Below are positions 7,964 through 15,067 of a stretch of DNA of 16,511 nt, piece after piece; position 1 is the stretch's first letter, and every line of letters begins with the position of its first letter. The notes beneath the pieces were generated by a model. It was given only the letters and a program-made list of their open reading frames with translations, had not been told where the DNA came from and did not search any database. A program made the position numbers and the translations under genes. Source of the DNA: an uncultured Christensenella sp. (lineage in GTDB: Bacteria > Bacillota > Clostridia > Christensenellales > UBA1242); assembly GCA_949293925.1 (NCBI GenBank), contig CASFFI010000089.1:1-16511 (forward strand), given 5' to 3'.

Positions 7964-7987
7964 AAAAAGACCACACAGGTCTTTTTT
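7964..7987 (+). terminator. Intrinsic terminator of the YjzC-like gene
   Basis: A perfect 9-bp stem AAAAAGACC / GGTCTTTTT (7964-7972 with 7978-7986), the loop ACACA and a T run. It is the cleanest terminator in the window, and it supports the reality of the small gene just before it. Confidence 0.88.
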
Positions 7988-8455
7988 ATTTTTAACAAAG
8001 TTTTAATATTTTTAATAAAATTTTATTGTGTGTTTGCTATATTAATGTAATGACAAACTAATAAGTTATTTATTTGCACTATTTTTTAATTTACTAAATT
8101 ATTTGTTTAAGAGTAAATTTACCTATAAATTATATTTATTTTGACATTGTTTGCAAGTTTTAATAATTAATTATTAAAAATTCACATTTGATAATGCTTA
8201 ACTTCAAATATAAAGTTATTGTTTTTTAGTATTAAACATTTTGAAATTAAAACACTAAATAAACAAAATAAAAATTTATTAGATGTGTTTATGGATTTGA
8301 TTATAAGTTTTAATTTATTTGTGTTATTACAAGATTTATTTTTGGCATTTAAAAAAAACTTTTTATTAGTTATATAGACAAGTGTACTCATAATATTATC
8401 ATATTTTCAATTTATTAATTTTCTATTTTTTAATTTTAATTATGTTCAATTGTTA

Positions 8456-8484
8456 TTGAAATATTTTTTTTATTGTTGTATAAT
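8456..8484 (+). promoter_or_regulatory. Sigma-A type promoter of asnS
   Basis: TTGAAA (8456-8461), a 17-base spacer and a perfect TATAAT (8479-8484). Transcription would start near 8491, at the GAGGT ribosome binding site (8491-8495), so the leader is only about 10 bases. This also settles the start of asnS at 8500, because the upstream in-frame TTG at 8473 lies inside the promoter. Confidence 0.7.
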
Positions 8485-8499
8485 CTAGACGAGGTAATT

Positions 8500-9885
8500 A
8501 TGAATAGAACAGATATTAGGCGAATTTACGAAAATGTAGAAAAATTTAATAATTTACAAGTAAAAGTAGGCGGTTGGGTTAAAAGTGCTAGAGATATGAA
8601 AAATTTTGCTTTTTTAACAATTTCAGACGGAACATGTTTTTCTAACGCACAAATTGTTATAAATAATAATTTAGATAATTTTTCAGAAGCCTGCAAATTA
8701 AATGCTGGGTCTTCTTTAGAAATTGAAGGAATAGTAAAATACACTCCTGAAAATAAACAGCCTTTTGAAATTAATGCAAGCAAAATAAACATTTTATCAA
8801 AAACCGACGAAAGTTACCCTTTGCAAAAAAAAGGGCATAGCATTGAGTTTTTGCGTGAAATTGCATATTTAAGGCCTAGGACTAATTTATTTAATGCAGT
8901 TTTCAGAGTAAGAAGTGAAATGTCGTATGCAATTCATGAATTTTTTCATAAGAAAGGTTTTGTATATGTGCACACTCCTATTATTACTGCCGCTGACTGC
9001 GAGGGTGGTAGTGATGTTTTTAGATTAACAAATTTAGATATTTATAATGATTCTAGGAAAATTCCTTTAAAGCCTAATAATGATTTTTTTGGAAAACCTG
9101 TATTTTTAACGCCAACTGGTCAGTTAGAAGGGGAAGCATTAGCACTTGCTTACACAAAAATCTATACTTTTGGTCCGACTTTTAGAGCTGAAAATTCAAA
9201 CACTACAAGACACGCAAACGAATTTTGGATGATTGAACCAGAAATGGCGTTTTGTGATTTATCTGGCCTATTAGAAAATATTGAAGAACTTGTTAAATAT
9301 CTAATTTCATATCTATTGAAAAATTGTAAAGATGAAGTAGAATTTTTTAATAAATTTGTAGATAATACTTTGCTTGATAGGTTAAATTTGGTAGTAAATT
9401 CATCTTTTGCTAGAATTAGTTATACAGAGGCCGTAAAATTGTTGGAAAAACACAATGATGAATTTGAATTTAAGATTTCTTGGGGTGATGATTTGCAAAG
9501 CGAACACGAAAGGTATTTATGCGAAAAGATTTTTAAAAAGCCTGTTTTTGTAACAGATTATCCAAAAGAAATTAAAGCATTTTATATGCGTTTAAATGAT
9601 GACAATAAAACAGTTGCTGCAAGTGATTTGTTGGTTCCTGGAATAGGAGAGATGGTAGGCTCATCACAAAGAGAAGAAAGACTTGATGTGTTAAGACAAA
9701 AATTAAAAGACGCAAATTTAAAAGAAGAAGATTATTGGTGGTATGTAAATCTTAGAAAATTTGGTTCAGTTTATCATTCTGGGTATGGACTAGGATTTGA
9801 AAGATTTTTGATGTATGTTACAGGAATCAATAATATAAGAGATGTACAATTATTTCCTAGAACACCTAAAAATTGTGAATTTTAA
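8500..9885 (+). CDS. asnS: Asparaginyl-tRNA synthetase
   Basis: Class IIb aminoacyl-tRNA synthetase that charges tRNA-Asn directly with asparagine in the cytoplasm. The 461 residues match the usual bacterial length of about 463. The N-terminal OB-fold anticodon-binding domain covers about 1-105 (VKVGGWVKSARDMKNFAFLTISDG). The catalytic domain starts at LRPRTNLFNAVFRVRSEM (about 124-141), followed by HTPIITAADCEGGSDVF. Motif 2 contains FRAENSNTTRHANEFW (228-243), and motif 3 contains GLGFERF (430-436), with the AsnRS-type ending FPRTP. The extended FRAENSN...RH and the length separate it from the larger bacterial AspRS. The start is chosen for GAGGT five bases upstream and the nearby promoter. 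The gene is monocistronic and converges on the ylbJ-like gene 12 bases away. Its presence suggests that this organism need not rely only on the AspRS/GatCAB indirect route. Confidence 0.96.
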   Translation: MNRTDIRRIYENVEKFNNLQVKVGGWVKSARDMKNFAFLTISDGTCFSNAQIVINNNLDNFSEACKLNAGSSLEIEGIVKYTPENKQPFEINASKINILSKTDESYPLQKKGHSIEFLREIAYLRPRTNLFNAVFRVRSEMSYAIHEFFHKKGFVYVHTPIITAADCEGGSDVFRLTNLDIYNDSRKIPLKPNNDFFGKPVFLTPTGQLEGEALALAYTKIYTFGPTFRAENSNTTRHANEFWMIEPEMAFCDLSGLLENIEELVKYLISYLLKNCKDEVEFFNKFVDNTLLDRLNLVVNSSFARISYTEAVKLLEKHNDEFEFKISWGDDLQSEHERYLCEKIFKKPVFVTDYPKEIKAFYMRLNDDNKTVAASDLLVPGIGEMVGSSQREERLDVLRQKLKDANLKEEDYWWYVNLRKFGSVYHSGYGLGFERFLMYVTGINNIRDVQLFPRTPKNCEF

Positions 9886-9897
9886 TATGATTTTAGG

Positions 9898-10863
9898 TTA
9901 CAAGAAAATGTTTGAAATTATTATTGATACAAAGGTAGTTGATATTGCTTGAGTAAATTTTATTGTGAAAAATTTACTCTTTTTTATGCCAATCGTACTA
10001 ATAAACGCAATTGACTGCATAAATATTGAAACACCTGAAAATGCAATTAAAAAACTAGTAATTACAAACTGAATTTTTAAAGAAGCATTAGTTGATGATA
10101 AATCTATTATTCCACGAGTGATTTCTATTAATCCATTTAAAAACGCGTTAACAATGTTTTCTTTATCATTTAAAAATGGTATTTTACATATTATATATGT
10201 TATTTTTTCAAATATTTTTGTGTTGTTTAGAATATCTATTAATATTGATGAAATTATTATAAATCCACCTACTAAAAAAATTGAAATAATTGAATCATAC
10301 ATACTATCTGCAAGTGATTTATTTTCTTTTTTGAATTCTAAAATAGAAGCATTTTCTAAACTTGATTTTTGACTATAAATTAGTCCATTTAATATAGCAC
10401 CTATATAATGACATAATAACAATAGATATCCTATTTTGATACTTGAAAAAACACCAATTCCTATACTGCCCACTATAAACATAGGTCCGCTTAACGAACA
10501 TAGTGATAATAATTTTACTGAATCGTTATAAGTTATTCTTTTTTCAGAATATGCGTTAGCAACTAATTTTGCGCCTATGGGATAACCGGAAAGAAAGCTT
10601 AGCGCTACAATATAACCATATTTACCATTTACTTTAAATACCTTATTGACAACACCATCTAAAACTTTTATCTCCGGAGTTAAATTGTTAATTATTTTTG
10701 TAAAAACAAAAAATGGAAATAAACTTGGAAAAACATTATTTAAAAATATTATAGAGGCATTTATTGTTGAATTAATATAAGTTTTGGGATTTATTATTAT
10801 AATTAATATAACAATTAGCGAAAAAATCATAAGAATTAGATTTGACTTTATTGATTTTATCAT
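9898..10863 (-). CDS. YlbJ-like integral membrane protein (nucleoside-recognition/Gate family)
   Basis: A 321-residue polytopic membrane protein. About seven to eight hydrophobic segments are visible, including 9-24, 34-56, 83-93, 127-160, 192-212, 222-230 and 264-290. The family marker SGYPIGAK (92-99) and the preceding FPSLFPFF (45-52) match YlbJ, a sporulation membrane protein of Bacilli and Clostridia. A second Gate-like motif LNGLIEITRG (242-251) and FSGVSIFMQSIAF (275-287) are also typical. It is shorter than B. subtilis YlbJ (about 400). The substrate is unknown; YlbJ is needed for normal spores, but this does not prove that this organism sporulates. No good Shine-Dalgarno site precedes the ATG at 10863. 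It is the only minus-strand gene here and diverges from the patatin gene. Its last part overlaps the terminator of the convergent asnS gene. Confidence 0.8.
   Translation of the reverse strand: MIKSIKSNLILMIFSLIVILIIIINPKTYINSTINASIIFLNNVFPSLFPFFVFTKIINNLTPEIKVLDGVVNKVFKVNGKYGYIVALSFLSGYPIGAKLVANAYSEKRITYNDSVKLLSLCSLSGPMFIVGSIGIGVFSSIKIGYLLLLCHYIGAILNGLIYSQKSSLENASILEFKKENKSLADSMYDSIISIFLVGGFIIISSILIDILNNTKIFEKITYIICKIPFLNDKENIVNAFLNGLIEITRGIIDLSSTNASLKIQFVITSFLIAFSGVSIFMQSIAFISTIGIKKSKFFTIKFTQAISTTFVSIIISNIFL
9951..9985 (+). terminator. asnS terminator inside the ylbJ-like coding region
   Basis: A perfect 11-bp stem (GAGTAAATTTT at 9951-9961 with AAAATTTACTC at 9969-9979), a 7-base loop and six T (9980-9985). 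It is oriented for asnS transcripts and starts 66 bases past the asnS stop. It lies within the last 30 or so codons of the opposite-strand gene, where it encodes about KSKFFTIKFTQ. Confidence 0.8.
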
Positions 10864-10965
10864 ATAATATCTTTATTAAGATAAAAATAACATATTAAAT
10901 GTTTTACCTAATACAACAAAATTCGCAATTTTATGTAGTTTTCTTTGACATTTAAAAGGAGAGTT

Positions 10966-11766
10966 ATGAAAAAATTTAGTTTAGTTTTAAGTGGTGGCTC
11001 GGCTAAAGGATTTGCGCATATAGGCGTTATTAAGGTATTAGAAGAATATAATTTAAAACCGAGTTTGATAGTTGGAACTTCTATGGGTGCAATAGTAGGA
11101 GCGTTATATGCGTTGGGATATACAAGCAAGCAAATGGAAGACATGGCAGTCAAAATGACTAGAAAAAAAATTCAAGATTTAGATATAATGATGTTATTTA
11201 AAGAAAGTATTTTGCAAGGCAAAAAAGTAAAAAAAGTTTTATATGAAATCTTTAAAGAGACTCAGGCAGAGGATACAAAAATTCCATTTATAGCAATAGC
11301 ATCTTCTTTGGAAACAGGAAAGGAATACAGATTAAATTCGGGGAAATTATATAAAAATGTTCTTGCAAGTATGGCAGTACCTGCAGTTTTCCCTGCAGTT
11401 AAGATAAATGGGATAAATATGTGTGACGGCGGAGTAGTAAATAATCTTCCAGAAGATGTTGCCTATAAAGAACATCCAAGAACACCTATTTTATCTATTG
11501 ATGTACTGGCAGATTATCATTCACAAATTGTAAGCTTAAAAATTAAAATGCTTTCAAGAGTGTTAAATACGATATCTTTATTACAAACAAATGTAACAGC
11601 GCTCAAAAAAAATTGTTCTACAGTTAGAATTAGTATTCCTCAAAAAGATATAAAATTGACTGATTATGATAAAGAATCCGCTTTAAAAGCTATAGCATAT
11701 GGTGAGAAATTTATGAGAAAAAACATAAATAAATTTATAGAATTATTGAAAGATAAAAATGACTAA
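10966..11766 (+). CDS. Patatin-like phospholipase (RssA/YlbK-like serine lipase)
   Basis: A 266-residue patatin-family acyl hydrolase. The oxyanion-hole motif SGGSAKG lies at 9-15, the nucleophile motif GTSMG places the catalytic Ser at 39, and DGG at 154-156 gives the catalytic Asp of the Ser-Asp dyad. The segment KVLEEYNLKPSLIVG before the Ser and MAVPAVFPAV (136-145) before the Asp are typical of the small bacterial RssA/YchK group. There is no signal peptide or membrane helix, so it is probably cytoplasmic or peripheral to the membrane. It likely releases fatty acids from phospholipids or other esters; the real substrate is unknown. The ATG at 10966 follows AAAAGGAGAG at ideal spacing; an in-frame TTG at 10945 is less likely. 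In B. subtilis the patatin-like ylbK is the neighbour of ylbJ. Here too the YlbJ-like gene is adjacent, though divergent, so the link may be functional. Confidence 0.9.
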   Translation: MKKFSLVLSGGSAKGFAHIGVIKVLEEYNLKPSLIVGTSMGAIVGALYALGYTSKQMEDMAVKMTRKKIQDLDIMMLFKESILQGKKVKKVLYEIFKETQAEDTKIPFIAIASSLETGKEYRLNSGKLYKNVLASMAVPAVFPAVKINGINMCDGGVVNNLPEDVAYKEHPRTPILSIDVLADYHSQIVSLKIKMLSRVLNTISLLQTNVTALKKNCSTVRISIPQKDIKLTDYDKESALKAIAYGEKFMRKNINKFIELLKDKND

Positions 11767-11790
11767 CTTATAAAAATTTAGATAAAATTA

Positions 11791-11819
11791 TTGCAAAAAA
11801 TAATATATTATGTTATAAT
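11791..11819 (+). promoter_or_regulatory. Strong extended -10 promoter of rpsT
   Basis: TTGCAA (11791-11796), a 17-base spacer and TATAAT (11814-11819) preceded by TGT, that is, an extended -10 element. The start would be near 11826, giving a leader of about 13 bases that holds only the TGGAGG ribosome binding site (11829-11834). Confidence 0.75.
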
Positions 11820-11838
11820 ATAAATCAATGGAGGTTAT

Positions 11839-12108
11839 ATGGCTAATATAAAATCAGCAAAAAAGCGTATCCTAGTGGCTGAAAGACAAGCAATGGAAAA
11901 TAAAATGGTAAAAAGCAAAATTGCTACTTATATCAAAAAATTTAAACTTGCGGTTGATGCCAATGAAATAGATAATGCAAAATCACTTTTAAGTGAAACT
12001 GTATCAATTATTGATTCTGCTGTTAGTAAAAATATTATCAAAAAGGGTAACGCTGATAGAAAAAAATCTAGACTTGCAAGTTATTTTGATAAAAAAATCT
12101 CTAAGTAA
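11839..12108 (+). CDS. rpsT: 30S ribosomal protein S20
   Basis: An 89-residue, very basic protein of the small ribosomal subunit that binds 16S rRNA during early assembly. The N-terminus MANIKSAKKRILVAERQ, the helical middle KIATYIKKFKLAVD and the C-terminal KKGNADRKKSRLASYF are classic S20 features, and the length is normal. TGGAGG lies five bases before the ATG. It has its own strong promoter and a terminator, so it is a single-gene unit. In many Firmicutes rpsT lies just upstream of lepA (with gpr between in spore formers); here it is about 10 kb downstream of lepA on the same strand. Confidence 0.96.
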   Translation: MANIKSAKKRILVAERQAMENKMVKSKIATYIKKFKLAVDANEIDNAKSLLSETVSIIDSAVSKNIIKKGNADRKKSRLASYFDKKISK

Positions 12109-12114
12109 TTATTT

Positions 12115-12138
12115 GACTGCTTTTAGCGGTCTTTTTTT
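12115..12138 (+). terminator. Intrinsic terminator of rpsT
   Basis: Stem GACTGC / GCGGTC (12115-12120 with 12126-12131; one T-G wobble), loop TTTTA and seven T (12132-12138), six bases after the rpsT stop. Confidence 0.82.
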
Positions 12139-12349
12139 ATTTATTCCTTATGAAATATAAAGTCTATTAAAATATAATTGAAGATTGACTATATTTTTAT
12201 TAATAGGATATGAGATTAATATTTTATAATTTCACTTATAAAACATTTAGTGCATTCTAATAATTTTAATCATACTATAATGTTTAATTTTATTAATTAA
12301 TTCTAAAAATGTTTTAATAATGCTAAGTCATATTAAAATTAAAAAAAAA

Positions 12350-12355
12350 TATAAT
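12350..12355 (+). promoter_or_regulatory. TATAAT box placed for a leaderless ftsW mRNA
   Basis: A perfect TATAAT followed after five bases by the GTG start at 12361. The best -35 at 17 bases (GTCATA, 12327-12332) is poor. The stretch before the start has no Shine-Dalgarno site. Because rpsT ends in a terminator, ftsW needs its own promoter. Confidence 0.45.
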
Positions 12356-12360
12356 ATGTT

Positions 12361-13464
12361 GTGAACATTTTAAAAAATCGTGATTCAATCGTAATTATTG
12401 TATGCACTTTGTTGCTTTCAATTTTTGGCGTTGTTATGGTATATTCTGCAAGTTTTTATACAAGTGAATTGTATTTTGCGGACAAGTTTTTTTATCTTAA
12501 AAAGCAAATTGTAGGTGTTGTTATAGGCATAATAGGTTTAATTATTACTAGTTTTGTGCCTTCGCATTTATACAAAAAATTTTACATAATATTTTATATT
12601 ATTGGATTGGTTTTTCTTTTGTTAGTATTTGTCCCAGGACTGTCAAAATCAAGTTACGGGGCAACCAGATGGATTCAATTAGGTTCAATTTCAATGCAAC
12701 CCAGTGAAATAGCAAAATTTTGCTTAATTTTTGCCCTTGCTGGTCTATTTAGTAATAATGATTTTTTGCAAAAAAATAAAAACATTTTTATATCTTTAAT
12801 TTTAGGCGGAATATACCTTTTATTAATTATGTTAGAACCCAATATGAGTATAACTATTTGTTTAGGACTCAGTTTTGTTTTTATGCTTTTGTTGGGTGGG
12901 GTAAAATTAAGATTTTTTGCAATTATGGTTATTCCCGTAATTATTTTATGTATTATTTTGGTGCTAATTGAACCTTATAGATTAAAGCGTATTATTGCTT
13001 TTATTGACCCTTGGAAGAACCCTCTTGCAGAAGGCTATCAACTCATTCAATCTTTATATGCAATCGGTGGTGGAGGTCTTTTTGGTGTCGGATTATTTAA
13101 TTCAAGGCAAGCAAGGCAATTCTTACCTTTTAGTGAAAGTGATTTTATTTTTTCAATAATAGCAGAAGAATTAGGGCTTATTGGGTGTGCAGTTTTAATT
13201 ATTGTTTATTTGATATTAATTTTTACAATTTTTAAAGTTGGAATAAAAGCAAAAAATAGATTCCAATCATTACTATGTTTTGGAATAGGAGCAATAATAT
13301 GTATTCAAGTAATTATAAATATTGCAGTAGTTACTGGAAGTATTCCGCCTACAGGACTGCCTTTGCCATTTATTAGTGCAGGGAGTACTTCGCTTTTTGT
13401 TTTCATGTCCGCAATAGGTGTTGTGCTAAACGTCTCAAAACAAATAAGTAAAGATGAAAATTAA
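12361..13464 (+). CDS. ftsW: SEDS-family peptidoglycan glycosyltransferase FtsW (SpoVE/RodA paralogue possible)
   Basis: A polytopic membrane enzyme that polymerises lipid II into glycan strands together with a class B PBP. The 367 residues hold about ten membrane helices. Marker segments are GVVMVYSAS (23-31), GATRWIQLGSISMQPSEIAK (100-119), LEPNMS (158-163), GYQLIQSLYAIGGGGLFGVGL (225-245), SDFIFSIIAEELG (260-272) with the probable catalytic Asp261, and TGLPLPFISAGSTSL (331-345). The MVYSAS start and the IPPTGLPLPFIS form favour FtsW or its sporulation form SpoVE over RodA. The start must be the GTG at 12361: an in-frame TAA lies at 12352-12354, and the first helix begins within a few residues. 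It has no ribosome binding site. In dcw clusters ftsW lies between murD and murG; here it stands alone between rpsT and murA. Confidence 0.92.
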   Translation: MNILKNRDSIVIIVCTLLLSIFGVVMVYSASFYTSELYFADKFFYLKKQIVGVVIGIIGLIITSFVPSHLYKKFYIIFYIIGLVFLLLVFVPGLSKSSYGATRWIQLGSISMQPSEIAKFCLIFALAGLFSNNDFLQKNKNIFISLILGGIYLLLIMLEPNMSITICLGLSFVFMLLLGGVKLRFFAIMVIPVIILCIILVLIEPYRLKRIIAFIDPWKNPLAEGYQLIQSLYAIGGGGLFGVGLFNSRQARQFLPFSESDFIFSIIAEELGLIGCAVLIIVYLILIFTIFKVGIKAKNRFQSLLCFGIGAIICIQVIINIAVVTGSIPPTGLPLPFISAGSTSLFVFMSAIGVVLNVSKQISKDEN

Positions 13465-13500
13465 AAAGTGTATATGATTTGTTTTTATATACATTTTTTT
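13463..13500 (+). terminator. Intrinsic terminator of ftsW
   Basis: Stem GTGTATAT / ATATACAT (13468-13475 with 13487-13494, one G-T wobble), extended by A-T pairs from the AAAAA before it, with an 11-base loop and seven T (13494-13500). It overlaps the ftsW stop codon and separates ftsW from murA. Confidence 0.7.
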
Positions 13501-13755
13501 ATTTTATTATATTATTATCTTTAATTACTGTGAACAAACTTACTATTTTAACTAATTTAATATTTATGTATATTTTGTTAATATTGAATAGACAACAAAG
13601 TATTATTAAATTGATAAAATCATTTGTTTTATTTAATTCTTTTCCTTATTGACTTAAATATAAATTAGCCTTACTAAACATATTAATATACTTTATTAAA
13701 TATAATATTTTATATTTATTTTTATATAAATCTTTACAAGATAGTAGGAGGCGTA

Positions 13756-15015
13756 ATGGTACAAGCTTATTTGACAAGAGGGAAAAGAAAAATAAACGGT
13801 AGCATTCAAATCAAAAGTGCTAAAAATTCAATATTGCCCATTATTTGTGCATCTGTTTTACAGAAAAATGATTGTGAATTGATATTAGTACCTAAAATAA
13901 AAGATGTTGATGAACTTTTAAATGTAGTTGGACTATTAGGAATTACTAGTGAAAGAGTAAACGAAAATCTTATAATTCATTCACAAAATATTACATATTC
14001 TAGTTTAGATTGTGATTCTGCTAAAAATTTTCGTGCTTCAATATTTCTTGTGGGGGGTATGCTTACTAGATTTAAGCAATGTGAAATTTCACTCCCTGGT
14101 GGTTGCGATATAGGAAAGCGAAACATAGATATTCATCTTGATGCTCTCGCTTGTCTTGGTGCAAGATATGAAATTGTACAAGATGTATTGATATTTAACG
14201 GAAAAAATATGCATTCTGGAGTCGTAGAGTTAAGGTATCCTAGTGTTGGGGCTACAATCAACACTATCTTTGCATCACTAGAACTTGATGGAATAACTAC
14301 CATTATAAATCCTGCAAAAGAACCTGAAATAAAGGATTTAGCAAGTTTTTTAAATTCATTGGGCTATGTAATAGTTGGAGCTGGCAGTAAAAAAATATCA
14401 ATCTATGGCAGAAAAATATTTCCAAAACCTATTGCATATAAACCTATTGGCGATAGAATAGTGGCAGGGACATTGCTTGTTTTGACAACTATTTTAGGTG
14501 GAGAAATTATGTTGTCTAACATTGAACAAGATTCTATTGAACCTGTGATTTTTTACCTTAAAAAAGTTGGTGCAAAAATTGCTAAATATCAAAATGCAAT
14601 TTATTTATATTCGAATGCGAAACTAAAACCTTTTAAACTTGTTACTGGGCCATTCCCACAATTTCCTACCGATATGCAATCAATATTTATTTCGCTTGCC
14701 TTATGTTGTAATGGCAAGTCAGAAATAGTTGAAAAAGTGTTCGAGGATAGATTTAAAGCAGTTGATGAGTTTAAAAAATTTGGTGCGTGCATTGAAAAAA
14801 AAGAAAACTTTATAATTATAGAAGGCAAAAAAAGTTTAAATGGAGCAACAGTTAGGGCAACTGATTTAAGGGCAGGGGCAGGTCTTGTTTTGACAGCACT
14901 TACCATTGAAGACAGTTGCGAGATAGAAAATATTGAAGTAATTATGCGAGGTTATGAAGATTTTGATAAAATTTTAAGAACTCTTGGGCAAGACATAAAA
15001 AAAATTGAAAAATAG
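13756..15015 (+). CDS. murA: UDP-N-acetylglucosamine 1-carboxyvinyltransferase (MurA)
   Basis: Cytoplasmic enzyme of the first committed step of peptidoglycan synthesis: it transfers enolpyruvate from phosphoenolpyruvate to UDP-GlcNAc. The 419 residues match the family. SAKNSILPI (21-29) carries the substrate-binding Lys23 and Asn24. RASI sits at 93-96. LPGGCDIGKR (113-122) has the catalytic Cys117 in the position targeted by fosfomycin, so there is no Cys-to-Asp change. The general acid/base Asp lies in FPTDMQ, and TDLRAGAGLVLTAL precedes the C-terminal MRGYEDFDKIL. The usual Asp before RGY is Met here; the Arg is kept. The start has a perfect AGGAGG at 13746-13751. No clear promoter was found in the 291 bases before it, only a lone TATAAT at 13701. 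The ABC-F gene follows 50 bases on and may be co-transcribed. Which paralogue (MurAA or MurAB type) it is cannot be told. Confidence 0.95.
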   Translation: MVQAYLTRGKRKINGSIQIKSAKNSILPIICASVLQKNDCELILVPKIKDVDELLNVVGLLGITSERVNENLIIHSQNITYSSLDCDSAKNFRASIFLVGGMLTRFKQCEISLPGGCDIGKRNIDIHLDALACLGARYEIVQDVLIFNGKNMHSGVVELRYPSVGATINTIFASLELDGITTIINPAKEPEIKDLASFLNSLGYVIVGAGSKKISIYGRKIFPKPIAYKPIGDRIVAGTLLVLTTILGGEIMLSNIEQDSIEPVIFYLKKVGAKIAKYQNAIYLYSNAKLKPFKLVTGPFPQFPTDMQSIFISLALCCNGKSEIVEKVFEDRFKAVDEFKKFGACIEKKENFIIIEGKKSLNGATVRATDLRAGAGLVLTALTIEDSCEIENIEVIMRGYEDFDKILRTLGQDIKKIEK

Positions 15016-15042
15016 ACTTGTTAAAATTCTGCATTTCTGTTA

Positions 15043-15067
15043 ATATAACTTAATAGGAGAGTTATAT
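15043..15067 (+). promoter_or_regulatory. Inverted repeat around the ABC-F ribosome binding site
   Basis: ATATAACT (15043-15050) and AGTTATAT (15060-15067) form a perfect 8-bp stem. The 9-base loop contains AGGAG, and the first two bases of the ATG lie in the stem. It could modulate translation, but it has a single G-C pair and would be weak. Confidence 0.35.

Larger units (their letters stand above)
7957..8499. other. Intergenic region before asnS
   Basis: A 543-base gap. It holds the small gene's terminator at its left end and the asnS promoter at its right end. Between them is plain AT-rich DNA with a perfect 22-base AT-only palindrome (8158-8179). No T-box leader motifs are present, and the position of the promoter rules out a long asnS leader. 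Confidence 0.6.

Noticed and set aside
7838..8050. Plus-strand frame of 70 codons overlapping the small gene
   Set aside because: It runs through the small gene's terminator in another frame and lacks a ribosome binding site; the 53-codon frame has both signals.
8158..8179. 22-base perfect palindrome
   Set aside because: It is made only of A and T; a palindrome of this length is expected about once by chance in 16 kb at this composition.
8182..8391. Minus-strand frame of 69 codons in the gap before asnS
   Set aside because: No ribosome binding site, Lys/Asn/Phe/Ile-rich composition of translated AT-rich noncoding DNA, and no recognisable motif.
8392..8499. T-box leader for asnS
   Set aside because: There is no T-box or specifier-like structure, and the promoter leaves a leader of only about 10 bases.
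9865..9897. Inverted repeat CCTAAAA...TTTTAGG as a terminator of the ylbJ-like gene
   Set aside because: The loop is long, the stem is short and no T run follows on the minus strand.
10118..10372. Plus-strand frame inside the ylbJ-like gene
   Set aside because: It is the antisense shadow of a gene with clear family motifs on the minus strand.
10945..10950. Perfect TTGACA (-35 box) before the patatin gene
   Set aside because: No -10 box follows at 16-18 bases; that position falls in the first codons of the gene.
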